A stretch of 64,000 nt of DNA from NCBI RefSeq assembly GCF_014199985.1, contig NZ_JACHOS010000003.1, forward strand, positions 1-64,000, in the 5' to 3' direction. The notes below the pieces were generated by a model, which worked only from the letters and a program-made list of their open reading frames with translations, ran no database searches and had not been told where the DNA came from. Shown one piece after another: positions 27,432 through 37,685 of this stretch (the first letter of the stretch is position 1; each line of letters begins with the position of its first letter). The translations under genes were made by a program, and so were the position numbers. The stretch is from Methylorubrum rhodesianum. GTDB taxonomy: Bacteria > Pseudomonadota > Alphaproteobacteria > Rhizobiales > Beijerinckiaceae.

Positions 27432-28349
27432 ATGGCGGAAGGCGACGATCTGTTTCCCGGCTTCGAGCCGCTCTGGATCGAGGGGCCGGCGGACCGCTGG
27501 TTCGGACGGGCCGGCGGCCCGCGGGACGCACCGCCGCTCCTCCTGCTGCACGGCTTCCCGCAGAACCACGCCATGTGGCACCGCCTGGCACCGGCGCTGG
27601 CCGAAACGCACCGCGTCATTGCCCTCGACCTCAAGGGCTACGGCTGGTCGGCCGCACCCGACTCGCGAGGCGGGGAGAACGCCTACGCCAAGCGGCGGCT
27701 CGGGGCGGAGATCGTCGCGGTGATGGAGCGCCTCGGCCATGTGCGCTTCGCGCTGGCCGGCCATGATCGCGGCGCCCGCGTCGGCTACCGGCTCGCCCTC
27801 GACGAGCCGGGCCGGATCGAGCGGCTCGCGATCCTCGACATCGTGCCGACGGACGTCCAGTGGACCCGCATCGAGGCGAAGCCGGGCGCCAATCCGCACT
27901 GGCCGTTCCTGGCCCGCCCCGCCCCGGAACCGGAGGAGGCGATCCGCCGCGACCCGGACGGCTATTTCGAGGGGCTGCTGCGCGGCTGGAGCGCAGGCCG
28001 CGACCTCGCCGCCTTCGACGCCCGCGCGCTCACCCTCTACCGACAGGCCTGGAACGTGCCCGAGCGCATCCACGCCATGTGCGAGGATTACCGGGCGGGC
28101 GGCGCCGACGGACCGGACCGCGCCGCCGACCGCAACGACCTCGCCGCGGGACGGACGCTGGCGATGCCGGTGCTCGTGCTCGCGAGCGAGTCCTATCTCG
28201 ATCACGACAAGCCGGAGACCGCGCTGGCGGCATGGCACCGGACCTTCGCGCCGCAGGCGCAGGGCGCGCGGATCGCCTCCGGCCACTTCATGGCCGAGGA
28301 GGCGCCGGAGCCAACGCTGCGGGCGCTGCAGAGCTTCCTGGCGGCGTAG
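27432..28349 (+). CDS. Alpha/beta hydrolase, haloacetate/fluoroacetate dehalogenase-like, 305 aa
   Basis: The motifs match the haloacetate dehalogenase group: LLLHGFPQNHAMW (oxyanion hole), ALDLKGYGWSAAP, the nucleophile elbow AGHDRGARVGYRLALD with nucleophilic Asp and two following Arg, and ILDIVPTDVQW. The catalytic His is in ASGHFMAEEAPE. The DRGAR pattern is close to the DRGGR of fluoroacetate dehalogenase, in which the Arg residues bind the carboxylate. The ATG at 27432 follows GGAAGGACGGCGG. Actual substrate not shown; many family members are simple esterases or epoxide hydrolases. Confidence 0.87.
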   Translation: MAEGDDLFPGFEPLWIEGPADRWFGRAGGPRDAPPLLLLHGFPQNHAMWHRLAPALAETHRVIALDLKGYGWSAAPDSRGGENAYAKRRLGAEIVAVMERLGHVRFALAGHDRGARVGYRLALDEPGRIERLAILDIVPTDVQWTRIEAKPGANPHWPFLARPAPEPEEAIRRDPDGYFEGLLRGWSAGRDLAAFDARALTLYRQAWNVPERIHAMCEDYRAGGADGPDRAADRNDLAAGRTLAMPVLVLASESYLDHDKPETALAAWHRTFAPQAQGARIASGHFMAEEAPEPTLRALQSFLAA

Positions 28350-28379
28350 ATGTCCGACCGATCGCCTCGGTGCCGGCTC

Positions 28380-28494
28380 CCGTCATCCCGGGGCCGCGGA
28401 GCGGAACCCGGGATCTATCGGTGATGCGGGAAACACGGCGCCGTCGAGGCCCGCCGTGGATTTCGAATTCGCCTATCGCGCCTCGGAATGACGG
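28380..28494. repeat. Long imperfect palindromic repeat between convergent genes
   Basis: The outer arms are CCGTCAT (28380-28386) and ATGACGG (28488-28494). An inner perfect hairpin pairs ATCCCGGG (28385-28392) with CCCGGGAT (28407-28414). Such interspersed palindromes with CCGGGG...CCCGG and GTCAT ends are common between convergent genes in alphaproteobacteria. Confidence 0.6.
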
Positions 28495-28533
28495 AAGCCG
28501 CACCGAACCAACGACCGGCGACGGCCCAACCCC

Positions 28534-29235
28534 TCAGAAGCTCTCGACCCACGGGCGCAGGGCGATCTCGTCGGCCCAGGCGCTGCGATCCTGGCGCAGG
28601 AGCGCGAGGTAGCTCTTGGCGATCGCATCCGGGTCGAGGGTTGCGTCGGGGCGCCCCTCCGGATCGGGACGGGCGGCGGAGCGGATCGCGCCGTCGATCA
28701 CGATGTGAGCGACGTGGATGCCCTGGGGCTGCAACTCGCGGGCAAGGCTCTGGGCGAGGCCCCGCAGGGCGAACTTGCCCATGGCGAAGGGGGCGGAGCC
28801 GGCGAACCCCTTCACGCTCGCCGAGGCACCGGTGAACAGGATCGCGCCGTGGCGATGCGGCAGCATCCGCCGGGCGGCGGCCTGGGCCACGAGAAAGCCG
28901 CCATAGGCCGAGACCGCGAGCGCGCGGGCCACTGCCTCCGGATCGAGATCGACGGTGGCGCCGCGCAGCCGGCCGCTGGCATTGTAGACCACCACGTCCG
29001 GCGCGCCGCCGAGGGCCGGTTCGAGCCGGGGGAATAGGGCCTCGACCGCGCCCGGATCGGTGGCGTCGCAGGCATGGAGCACGGCCCCCGTCTCCGCGGC
29101 GAGGCCGCCGAGTTTTTCGGTGTTGCGCGCGGCGAGCCCGACCTTCAGCCCCTCCGCCGCGAACAGGCGCGCCAGCGCGGCGCTCAGGCCGGGGCCGGCC
29201 CCGACGATCAGGGCGCGCTGGTAGGTCGGGACCAT
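28534..29235 (-). CDS. SDR-family oxidoreductase without catalytic Tyr, 233 aa
   Basis: This is a short-chain dehydrogenase fold. The NAD(P) loop is ALIVGAGPGLSAALARLFAAEG, followed by LAARNTEKL, the acidic strand HACDATDPGAVEALF, the VVVYNASGRLRG strand and the HIVIDGAIRS region. The place of the catalytic YxxxK motif reads FAMGK (GSAPFAMGKFALRGLAQ), so the Tyr is Phe. This substitution is known in a subgroup of SDRs with poorly defined activity. ATG at 29235 (MVPTYQR) is chosen as the standard length. It lies 104 nt upstream of nothing else on this strand except tadA. Confidence 0.85.
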   Translation of the reverse strand: MVPTYQRALIVGAGPGLSAALARLFAAEGLKVGLAARNTEKLGGLAAETGAVLHACDATDPGAVEALFPRLEPALGGAPDVVVYNASGRLRGATVDLDPEAVARALAVSAYGGFLVAQAAARRMLPHRHGAILFTGASASVKGFAGSAPFAMGKFALRGLAQSLARELQPQGIHVAHIVIDGAIRSAARPDPEGRPDATLDPDAIAKSYLALLRQDRSAWADEIALRPWVESF

Positions 29236-29339
29236 GCGAGGGCTCCGGTTCGGTTTGGAGGACGAGGGATCGAACGCGCCGCAGGCCGCCGCGGTTCGAC
29301 GCCCGACGCGGCGCCCCCGTCGCCGGGGCGCCCTCCGGA

Positions 29340-29780
29340 TCACCGCCGCTGCGTGAAAAACGCCCTGAGGAGGCCCGCCGCCTCGCCCTCGCGAAAACCC
29401 GAATACACCTCCGGGGCGTGGTGGCAGGTCGGCTGGTTGAACACCCTCGGCCCGTGCTCGACGCCGCCACCCTTGGGATCGGCGGCGGCGTAGTAGAGCC
29501 GGCGGATGCGGGCGAAGGAAATCGCGCCCGCGCACATCGGGCAGGGCTCCAGGGTGACGTAGAGGTCGCAGCCGGTGAGCCGTTCGTCGCGCAGCGCGGC
29601 GCAGGCGGCGCGGATCGCCAGGATCTCGGCATGGGCCGTGGGGTCGGACAGGGTCCGCGGCCGGTTGCCCGCGACCGCGAGCACGGTCCCGTCCCGCACC
29701 ACGGCCGCACCGACCGGCACCTCGCCGAGCGCCGCGGCCTCACGGGCGGCGGAGAAGGCGAGGTCGAGGAAATCGGGCAT
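29340..29780 (-). CDS. tadA: tRNA adenosine(34) deaminase TadA, 146 aa
   Basis: TadA converts A34 to inosine in tRNA-Arg(ACG), the tRNA gene at 43179-43255 being its expected substrate. The zinc deaminase motifs are intact: HAEILAIRAA (His and catalytic Glu) and VTLEPCPMCAGAISFARI (two Cys). GVEHGPRVFNQPTCHHAPEV is the usual C-terminal recognition region. The ATG at 29780 shares one base with the purD stop (TAATG), giving tight coupling in a purD-tadA operon. Confidence 0.92.
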   Translation of the reverse strand: MPDFLDLAFSAAREAAALGEVPVGAAVVRDGTVLAVAGNRPRTLSDPTAHAEILAIRAACAALRDERLTGCDLYVTLEPCPMCAGAISFARIRRLYYAAADPKGGGVEHGPRVFNQPTCHHAPEVYSGFREGEAAGLLRAFFTQRR

Positions 29781-31087
29781 TACGCGTCGGTGGAAGCCGC
29801 CTCGCGGGCGACCTCCCGGCCGCCGATGTCGCTGCGGAAGAATCCGTCCGGCCAATCGATCCGCCGCACCGCCGCGTAGGCGCGGTCCTTCGCCTCCCGC
29901 ACGCTGGCGCCAAGCGCCGTGACGGCGAGCACCCGGCCGCCATCGGCGAGCAGCCGGTCTCCGTCGCGGCGGGTGCCGGCCTGGAACACCAGGACCGTCC
30001 CGTCCTCCGCCACGCCCCCCGCCGCCTCGGCGCCGCGGATCTCGGTGCCACGGGTCACCGCGCCGGGATAGCCCCGCGCCGCCATCACCACGGTGAGCGC
30101 GGCGCGGGAGGCGTCGAAACCGATCGAGACGCCGGAGAGATCCCCCTCGGCCGCCGCCAGCAGCGCCGGCACGAGGTCGCCGGACAGGCGCGGCATCAGC
30201 ACCTGCGCCTCCGGATCGCCGAAGCGGGTGTTGTACTCGATCAGCTTCGGGCCCTCATCCGTCAGCATCAGCCCGGCATAGAGGATGCCGGCGAACGGCG
30301 TGCCCCGGGCGGCCATGCCGGCCAGGGTCGGCGCGATGATCCGCGTCATCACCGTCTCGGCGATCTCCGGTGTGACGATGGAGGCGGGGGAATAGGCGCC
30401 CATGCCCCCGGTATTGGGGCCGCGGTCGCCGTCATGGACGCGCTTGTGGTCCTGCGCGGTGCCGATCGGGATCGCGCGGGTGCCGTCGCAGAGCGCGAAG
30501 AAGCTCGCCTCCTCGCCGAACAGGCATTCCTCGATGACGAGAGCGCCCCCCTCGCTGCCGTCGAGGATCGCCCGCACGGCGGCCTCCGCCTCGGGCAGCG
30601 ACTCGGCCACCGTCACGCCCTTGCCGGCGGCGAGGCCGTCGGCCTTGACCACGATCGGCGCTCCGCGCTCGCGCAGATAGGCGAGCGCGGGCTCCAGTTC
30701 GGTGAAGCGGGCGAAGGCGGCGGTCGGGATGTCGTGCTCGGCGCACAGATCCTTGGTGAAGCCCTTCGAGCCTTCGAGCTGCGCTGCAGCCTTGGTCGGG
30801 CCGAAGGCGGGGATGCCGGCGGCCTGCAGGTCGTCGACGAGCCCGGCGACCAGCGGCGCCTCCGGCCCCACCACCACCAGCCCGACCTTCTCGGACCTGC
30901 AGAAGGCGACGACGGCGGCGTGATCGGACACGGCGAGATCCGGCCGGTTCTCGCCGTGCCGGGCCGTGCCGGGATTGCCCGGCGCGACGAACAGCTTCGC
31001 GCAGAGCGGCGATTTGGCGATGGCCCAGGCCAGGGCGTGCTCGCGCCCGCCGGAGCCGATGAGCAGGATGGAGAAAGGCTCGGTCAT
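29780..31087 (-). CDS. purD: Phosphoribosylamine-glycine ligase PurD, 435 aa
   Basis: This enzyme carries out the second step of purine synthesis, joining glycine to phosphoribosylamine with ATP. The N terminus [20 protein letters not shown] and the ATP-grasp features ([62 protein letters not shown]) are diagnostic. The metal-binding segment [17 protein letters not shown] is intact. Length is normal. It is transcribed with tadA. Confidence 0.95.
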   Translation of the reverse strand: MTEPFSILLIGSGGREHALAWAIAKSPLCAKLFVAPGNPGTARHGENRPDLAVSDHAAVVAFCRSEKVGLVVVGPEAPLVAGLVDDLQAAGIPAFGPTKAAAQLEGSKGFTKDLCAEHDIPTAAFARFTELEPALAYLRERGAPIVVKADGLAAGKGVTVAESLPEAEAAVRAILDGSEGGALVIEECLFGEEASFFALCDGTRAIPIGTAQDHKRVHDGDRGPNTGGMGAYSPASIVTPEIAETVMTRIIAPTLAGMAARGTPFAGILYAGLMLTDEGPKLIEYNTRFGDPEAQVLMPRLSGDLVPALLAAAEGDLSGVSIGFDASRAALTVVMAARGYPGAVTRGTEIRGAEAAGGVAEDGTVLVFQAGTRRDGDRLLADGGRVLAVTALGASVREAKDRAYAAVRRIDWPDGFFRSDIGGREVAREAASTDA

Positions 31088-31169
31088 GACGAGACCCTAT
31101 CCAAAAAATCTTGGGCCGGGGGAAGGGCGTTTCGCGTTTGCCCCGGCAACGCAAGGGAGAACCCGCCGC

Positions 31170-31916
31170 ATGGCACCGCGAGATCGTCACCAGGACAACC
31201 ATCGGCGACCGGATCGGACGCGGCGCCGGCTCGGCCTGGAGGGTGCCAACACCCTGGTGCAGACCCTGGCGATCCTCGGAGCCGGGGCCTGGGGCGTCTA
31301 CACCTTCGTCTACGAGGCGCGGATCAAGCCGGGGCTCGCCCCGCCCTCGGTCTCGGTGAAGACGGACCTCGCCCGGGTCGGCGAGCGTGGCGACCGGGTG
31401 GCAATCCGCTCGACCGTGACGCGCACCAATGTCGGCCAGGCGGGCGTGCGCGTGCTCGGGCTTACCTACACCGTGGTCGGCCTGCGCACCCGCTTCTCCG
31501 AACCGGGCGCGCAGGGGGAGGCGGAGCGGGCGGAACGGGCGGCCGCCTTCCGGGCCTCCCTGTCCGGCACGGCGAGCGTCGATTCCGCCCGCGACTACCG
31601 GCGCGAGAACGGCGCGCCGATGCTGCGTCAGGGGCTGCTGTTCTCCGGCGCGACCGCGCTCCCGAGCGAACCCTCCGAACTCAATCCGGGCGAGTCCGTC
31701 TCCCGCGACGTCATCGTCTACGCCGACCGCAAGGCCTTCGATGCCGTGCGCTTCGAGGTGCGGCTCGCCTACGCCAGGGAGGACGACCCGCCGGTGCGCC
31801 TGCGCTTCGAGGAGGGGGCGGATGGAGGGCTCGCGACCGTGCCGGCCGATCCCTGCCCGGCGCCGAAATGCCCGTTGCGAACGACGGATTTCGCCACCGA
31901 GTTCTCGCTGTGGTGA
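31170..31916 (+). CDS. Hypothetical membrane-anchored protein, 248 aa
   Basis: After a basic N terminus (MAPRDRHQDNHRRPDRTRRR) a single hydrophobic helix (TLVQTLAILGAGAWGVYTFVY, about residues 29-49) anchors the protein, and the rest is a beta-rich periplasmic domain (SVSVKTDLARVGERGDRVAI, DVIVYADRKAFDAVRFEVRL). Two late Cys (DPCPAPKCPL) could pair. GGGAGA lies before the ATG at 31170. The preceding gene is divergent purD. I do not recognise a family. Confidence 0.65.
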   Translation: MAPRDRHQDNHRRPDRTRRRLGLEGANTLVQTLAILGAGAWGVYTFVYEARIKPGLAPPSVSVKTDLARVGERGDRVAIRSTVTRTNVGQAGVRVLGLTYTVVGLRTRFSEPGAQGEAERAERAAAFRASLSGTASVDSARDYRRENGAPMLRQGLLFSGATALPSEPSELNPGESVSRDVIVYADRKAFDAVRFEVRLAYAREDDPPVRLRFEEGADGGLATVPADPCPAPKCPLRTTDFATEFSLW

Positions 31917-32004
31917 GCGGCCGGTGCGGCCTCTCGTCCGCCTTGCGCCCGGGATCACCTTATCCCGCGCGCCGGACGGAACGGTTAGCCGGACTCGCCT
32001 GTTG

Positions 32005-32229
32005 ATGATCGCCATGCCGATCTGTCGCCACTCGATCGCCTCCCCCTCCCGCCCGCCCCGCGAGCGTCCGATCGTTCGGCTGTCGCACTACGTGGTCCAG
32101 CGCCGTTCGGCGCCCCGGGCCGCCAACGACAACCGTCACTCCCGCCTCGGCCCGGTCTGGCCCTGGGCCATGGCCGCTGCGGCCGCTCCGACCGTGATGG
32201 CGGCGCTGATCCTCACGCGTCTGATCTGA
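32005..32229 (+). CDS. Possible small membrane protein, 74 aa
   Basis: MIAMPICRHSIASPSRPPRE begins a basic, polar segment, and the last 27 residues form one hydrophobic helix (VWPWAMAAAAAPTVMAALIL). Basic head plus C-terminal helix suggests a tail-anchored small protein. No strong ribosome-binding site is visible, so this call is tentative. Confidence 0.4.
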   Translation: MIAMPICRHSIASPSRPPRERPIVRLSHYVVQRRSAPRAANDNRHSRLGPVWPWAMAAAAAPTVMAALILTRLI

Positions 32230-32912
32230 TCACCGGGCTCCCCTCGCCGCCGACCGCACCTCCTTGAGGGTCCGCCGCATCCGGAGCGCCGTCTCGTGCA
32301 GGACGTGCGCGCCTCCGCCCAGGCCCGGCCGCCGACGCAAGGCGGCGGCCTGCCACTTCGGAGCGATGCGTTCCACCTCCTCCGGAGATGCCAAAGCACC
32401 CGATCCCGCCTCACGTCGCGGCTCGCCCGGATCTTCTCCGCATCCGCCAAGCCGGCGCGCGCCCGGTCGAAACCGACCTGCTCCGGCGATGATCTGATGA
32501 CGCGGCTGCGTGCCGGTCTCCGATTGAGCCTTTACGGCCTTCCCTTTCGTCGGCACCGCAGGTCCGCCAGACGGCAGATGTATTGATGGCGTTTTTGTCG
32601 CGATTTTTCCCTTCTTCGACGCCGTAGCGGCGGATTTCAAAATATCGATCGCGCGCAATCGGGAATATGCCAACCTTTTAACTGCTACCCGTGCCGAGCA
32701 AAACGATTTAGGTCTTCCACATGGGCAAATTTGCCCGATTATTGCGCTTCGACATCGAAGATGACGGCGCCGATTGCTGGGTATGGCTCGTGCCCGCCCA
32801 GGGGCGAAGAGGGATGCGGACGCGGCCGCCGCGCCACACCCGCCCGCCCTTCCCCAACCGATCGGCTGCCCGGCCTTTACCTCCCCGAGCCCGTTCCCTA
32901 GCGTCCGGAGCC
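32230..32912. other. Intergenic with a doubtful minus-strand reading frame
   Basis: A minus-strand frame ending at 32230 has a protein-like C terminus (contains SPEEVERIAPKWQAAALRRR and LHETALRMRRTLKEVRS) and a Lys/Thr-rich middle, but no start codon with a good site, so I do not call it. The AT-richer stretch at about 32580-32720 may contain promoters. Confidence 0.4.
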
Positions 32913-34490
32913 ATGCCGCTCGTGCCCCCGCCACGTCCTGCGACCGCCGCCGCAGCCCCGTCGCCGGGGGAGCCGGCGCCCTCGGCGCTGCTCCAGGCCA
33001 ACGCCCCCGAATGGTCGGTCGGCGACCTCGCCGCCGCCCTGAAGCGCACCCTGGAGGACGCCTTCGGCCATGTCCGCCTGCGCGGTGAGATCTCGGGCTA
33101 CCGCGGGCCGCACGGCTCGGGCCACGCCTATTTCTCGCTGAAGGACGGCACGGCGAAGATCGACGCGGTGGTGTGGAAGGGCGTGCTCGGGCGCCTGCGT
33201 CAGAAGCCCAAGGAGGGGCTGGAGGTCGTCGCCACCGGCAAGATCACGACCTTTGCCGGAAAATCCTCGTACCAGATCGTCATCGACGCGATGGAGCCCG
33301 CCGGCATCGGCGCCTGGATGGCGCTCTTGGAGGAGCGCAAGCGCCAGCTCGCGGCGGAGGGGCTGTTCGAGGCGGACCGCAAGCGGCCGATCCCGTTCCT
33401 GCCGCGGGTGATCGGCGTCGTCACCTCGCCCACCGGCGCGGTGATCCGCGACATCCTGCACCGGCTGGAGGACCGCTTTCCGCGCCCCGTGCTGGTCTGG
33501 CCGGTGCGGGTGCAGGGGGAGGGGGCGGCCGAGGAAATCGCCGCGGCGATCCGGGGCTTCAACGCGCTCGCCCCCGACGGGGCGATCCCGCGGCCGGACG
33601 TGCTGATCGTCGCCCGCGGCGGCGGCTCGATCGAGGATCTCTGGGCCTTCAACGAGGAGGCGGTGGTGCGCGCCGCCGCCGAATCCGGGATCCCGCTGAT
33701 CTCGGCGGTCGGCCACGAGACCGACACCACGCTGATCGACTTCGCCTCCGACCGCCGCGCGCCGACGCCGACGGGCGCGGCCGAGATGGCGGTGCCGGTG
33801 CGCGCCGAACTCAGCGCACAGATTCACGATCTCGGCGCCCGGCAGGCGGGTACGATGCTGCGGCGGATCGAGCGCGAGCGGGCGGATTTCCGCGCGCTCG
33901 TGCGGGCGATTCCCGGCGCCGACGCGTTCCTTGCCGCCAAGCGACAGCGCCTCGACCTCGCCGACGCGCGGCTCAGGCCCGCGCTCGCCGCCAACGCCCG
34001 CGATTCCCGCGAGCGCCTGAACCGCCTCGCCGACCGGCTGACCCGGCGCTCGCCGGCGATCGCGCTCGCCGAGGCGCGGGCGCGGCTCGCCGGGATCGAC
34101 CACCGCCCGCGCACGGCCATCGCCCGCATCGTCGAGCGCCGCCGCGACCGGCTCGGGGCGCAGGCCGGCCTGCTCGGGGCGCTGAGCTACAAGGCCGTGC
34201 TCGCCCGCGGCTACGCGCTCGTGCGCGACGCCAACGGTCTGCCGGTGCGCTCCGCCGAGGCCGCCGCCGAGGCCGCCCGGCTCCAGCTCCAGTTCGCCGA
34301 CGGCGCGGTTTTCGTGCGTCCCGAGGGTGCGCCGACCGATCCCGCTGCCGCGCCTCTTGCTGCGCTCCCTGCCGACGCCCCGACCCCGCCGCGCCCGAAG
34401 CGCGCCCCGCGCCGGGCCGCGCCCGAGCCGGCGGCCAAGGCCACGGAAGGCCCCACCGAGCCGGCGGCGCGTCAGGGATCGCTGTTCTGA
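32913..34490 (+). CDS. xseA: Exodeoxyribonuclease VII large subunit XseA, 525 aa
   Basis: XseA is the catalytic subunit of ExoVII, which digests single-stranded DNA in repair. An N-terminal OB domain ([27 protein letters not shown]) is followed by the catalytic domain with [40 protein letters not shown] and [29 protein letters not shown], all family signatures. Long helical coiled-coil segments follow. The tail from about residue 470 is a Pro/Ala/Arg-rich extension not needed for activity. ATG at 32913 fits the usual length. The small subunit XseB is not in this window. Confidence 0.93.
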   Translation: MPLVPPPRPATAAAAPSPGEPAPSALLQANAPEWSVGDLAAALKRTLEDAFGHVRLRGEISGYRGPHGSGHAYFSLKDGTAKIDAVVWKGVLGRLRQKPKEGLEVVATGKITTFAGKSSYQIVIDAMEPAGIGAWMALLEERKRQLAAEGLFEADRKRPIPFLPRVIGVVTSPTGAVIRDILHRLEDRFPRPVLVWPVRVQGEGAAEEIAAAIRGFNALAPDGAIPRPDVLIVARGGGSIEDLWAFNEEAVVRAAAESGIPLISAVGHETDTTLIDFASDRRAPTPTGAAEMAVPVRAELSAQIHDLGARQAGTMLRRIERERADFRALVRAIPGADAFLAAKRQRLDLADARLRPALAANARDSRERLNRLADRLTRRSPAIALAEARARLAGIDHRPRTAIARIVERRRDRLGAQAGLLGALSYKAVLARGYALVRDANGLPVRSAEAAAEAARLQLQFADGAVFVRPEGAPTDPAAAPLAALPADAPTPPRPKRAPRRAAPEPAAKATEGPTEPAARQGSLF

Positions 34491-34643
34491 TGCGGTGAAC
34501 CCCGCGTGATCATGCTCGCCCCGCCCCCGCGTCACCCCCTCCCTGCACGGAAGGCGGCTTGACCGGCCCGGCCGGCTCTGCGACCGAGCGGCACGGCTCC
34601 TGCCTCAGTGGCGGCGGGCCCCGGCATCCCGCAGGAGAGGCGC

Positions 34644-34871
34644 GTGACCACGACGATCGACTCGGACCAGAAGCTCCACCTCGTGTTCGGCGGTGAGCTG
34701 GAGGATGTCTCGGGCGTGCGCTTCCGGGACATCAAGGATCTCGACATCGTCGGCATCTTTCCCGACTACGCCTCGGCCCAGACCGCGTGGCGCTCCAAGG
34801 CGCAGGCGACCGTCGACAGTGCGCAGACCCGCTACTTCATCGTCCATCTCCACCGCCTGCTCGAACCGTGA
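34644..34871 (+). CDS. DUF4170 protein, 75 aa
   Basis: A GTG start at 34644 follows a good AGGAG. The sequence KLHLVFGGELEDVSGVRFRD and YASAQTAWRSKAQATVDSAQ matches the DUF4170 family, a small soluble alpha/beta protein found in alphaproteobacteria. The function of the family is not known. It lies upstream of prs on the same strand. Confidence 0.8.
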   Translation: MTTTIDSDQKLHLVFGGELEDVSGVRFRDIKDLDIVGIFPDYASAQTAWRSKAQATVDSAQTRYFIVHLHRLLEP

Positions 34872-35023
34872 CCCCGGTTGAGCGGGACCGGATCCACGAA
34901 ACCATTGTGACGGCAGGGTGTCGCTGGTATGAGCCGCGCGGCCGGATGCTTGTGCGGTCTCGGACGTAATCGTTTCGCGCGCGTCCCGCGAATGACTGAA
35001 GAGTGAGCCGAGAGACGCCCGGC

Positions 35024-35968
<945 letters not shown>

Positions 35969-35983
35969 TCTGAGTTCGCGCTC

Positions 35984-36057
35984 CCAAAGGGCGAGCCCTT
36001 TGGCGGGGTGCCGGGGCAGAGCCCCGGTTTTCCTTAGACCAGGGCTCTGCCCTGGAC
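35984..36057. repeat. Composite double-hairpin repeat, copy 2, plus a further hairpin; probable terminator
   Basis: Hairpin one pairs CCAAAGGG (35984-35991) with CCCTTTGG (35996-36003). Hairpin two is identical to copy 1 over 36001-36027. A third stem (CCAGGGC at 36039 onward with GCCCTGG) continues to about 36057. It sits just 3' of prs and between convergent genes. Confidence 0.7.
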
Positions 36058-36095
36058 CCGTGGACTGGTCCTTTCGAAAACTTTCGACCTCCGCC

Positions 36096-36560
36096 TCAGC
36101 GGATCTCGGCGATCTCGAATTCGTGGTCGTTCACCGTGACGGTGTCGCCGACGCTCTTGCCGGTGAGCGCGCGGGCGAGCGGCGCGACGTAGGAGATCGA
36201 GCCGGACGCGGGGTCGGCCTCGTCCTCGCCGACGATGCGGAAGGTCTGCCGGGTGTCGTCCTCGCGCAGGACGGTGACGGTCGCGCCGAAGCGGACGACG
36301 TCGCCCTCGAACGCCTCGACGAGCTGCGCCGAGTTCTTGCGCGCGCTCCAGTAGCGCAGGTCGCGCGAGAGGCGGGCATGGTCCGCCTTGTCCTGCTGCG
36401 GCGAGAGCCCCGACAGCTCCTGTTCCAGCCGCACCACCTCGGCCTCGATCTGGGCGAGCCCCTCGGGCGTCACGAAGTTGGTGTGGGACGAGATCGGGCG
36501 GTCGGGAAGATCCTCGAAAGCCTCACCGCCTTCCGGTTCACGGACGAATGCTCTGCTCAT
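36096..36560 (-). CDS. GreA/GreB-family transcript cleavage factor, 154 aa
   Basis: Gre factors enter the RNA polymerase secondary channel and rescue backtracked complexes. The helical hairpin begins NFVTPEGLAQIEAEVVRLEQELS and turns at LSRDLRYWSARKNSAQL. The C-terminal FKBP-like domain contains GATVTVLREDDTRQTFRIVG and ALTGKSVGDTVTVNDHEFEIAEI, the family end motif. An additional 20-residue N-terminal tail is atypical. GreA and GreB cannot be separated with certainty. Confidence 0.88.
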   Translation of the reverse strand: MSRAFVREPEGGEAFEDLPDRPISSHTNFVTPEGLAQIEAEVVRLEQELSGLSPQQDKADHARLSRDLRYWSARKNSAQLVEAFEGDVVRFGATVTVLREDDTRQTFRIVGEDEADPASGSISYVAPLARALTGKSVGDTVTVNDHEFEIAEIR

Positions 36561-36608
36561 AAGATACGCAATCTCTAAGCCTGCACCGCGGTTCCCGCGC
36601 GTGCGGGT

Positions 36609-37595
36609 TCAGCCGATGGCGACGACCGTGCGGCCCCGCACCTGCCCCTCGAGCAGGGTCTCGGCGAGGCTCCCGGCTTCGTCCAGGGCAACCGTCCGCG
36701 TCATCCGCCGCAGAAGGTCGCGGTCGAGGTCGCGCGAGAGCCGGGCCCAGGCCTCGCGGCGGGGCTTTTGCGGCGTCGTCACGCTGTTGATGCCCAGCAG
36801 CGAGACGCCGCGCAGGATGAAGGGCGCGACGGAACTCGGCAGATCCATGCCGCCGGCATTGCCGCAGGCAGCGATGGCGCCCCCGCCACGGGTCATCGAC
36901 AGGGCGTTGGCGAGAACCCGTCCGCCGACCGCATCGATCCCGGCGGCCCAGCGCTCCTTGGCCAGCGGACGCGGCTCGCCCGCTAGCGCCTCGCGCTCCA
37001 GGATCTCGGCCGCGCCGAGGCTCTTCAGGTAATCGGCCTCGCCGGCGCGGCCGGTCGCGGCGATCACGTGCCAGCCGGCCTGCTCCAGGAGGGCCACCGC
37101 CACCGAGCCGACGCCGCCGGAAGCGCCCGTCACCAGGGCCGGCCCGGCCTCGGGCGTGAGCCCGTGCCGCTCCAGGGCGAGAACGGAGAGCATCGCCGTG
37201 TAGCCGGCGGTGCCGATCGCCATCGCCTCGGCCGGGCTCAGCCCCTCGGGCAGCGGCACCAGCCAGTCGCCGCGCAGGCGGGCGCGCTCGGCCAGCCCGC
37301 CGAGATGGGTCTCGCCGACGCCCCAGCCGGTGAGCACCACCGCATCACCGGGCTTGTAATCGGGATGGTCGGAGGACTCGACGGTGCCGGCGAAGTCGAT
37401 GCCGGGGATCATGGGGAAGCGGCGCACCACCGGCATCCGGCCGGTCATGGCGAGCCCGTCCTTGTAGTTCAGGCCAGAATGGGAGACCCGCACGGTTACG
37501 TCGCCGTCCATCAGGTCGGCTTCGTCGAACTCGCGCAGGGCGAGGCTCTGACCGGTCTCGCCCCTCTCGATCACCCAGGCTCTGAACGCCGCCAT
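36609..37595 (-). CDS. acuI: AcuI-type acrylyl-CoA reductase (MDR family), 328 aa
   Basis: This is a zinc-independent medium-chain reductase of the YhdH/AcuI group that reduces acryloyl-CoA to propionyl-CoA with NADPH. The N-terminal region (VSHSGLNYKDGLAMTGRMPVVRRFPMIPGIDFAGTV) and VVLTGWGVGETHLGGLAERAR are diagnostic, as are VTGASGGVGSVAVALLEQAGW (NADP-binding) and GGAIAACGNAGGMDLPSSVAPFILRGV. Length is normal. In methylotrophs it fits C3-acyl-CoA handling and detoxification of acrylate. Confidence 0.9.
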   Translation of the reverse strand: MAAFRAWVIERGETGQSLALREFDEADLMDGDVTVRVSHSGLNYKDGLAMTGRMPVVRRFPMIPGIDFAGTVESSDHPDYKPGDAVVLTGWGVGETHLGGLAERARLRGDWLVPLPEGLSPAEAMAIGTAGYTAMLSVLALERHGLTPEAGPALVTGASGGVGSVAVALLEQAGWHVIAATGRAGEADYLKSLGAAEILEREALAGEPRPLAKERWAAGIDAVGGRVLANALSMTRGGGAIAACGNAGGMDLPSSVAPFILRGVSLLGINSVTTPQKPRREAWARLSRDLDRDLLRRMTRTVALDEAGSLAETLLEGQVRGRTVVAIG

Positions 37596-37685
37596 GATCT
37601 GCTCCCTCCCGCTCGCGCCGGAGAAAGAGCTACGGCGATCGCGCCTCGAATCAAGCCCGCCGGCGCGGGCGTCCGAGAGGGCGTC

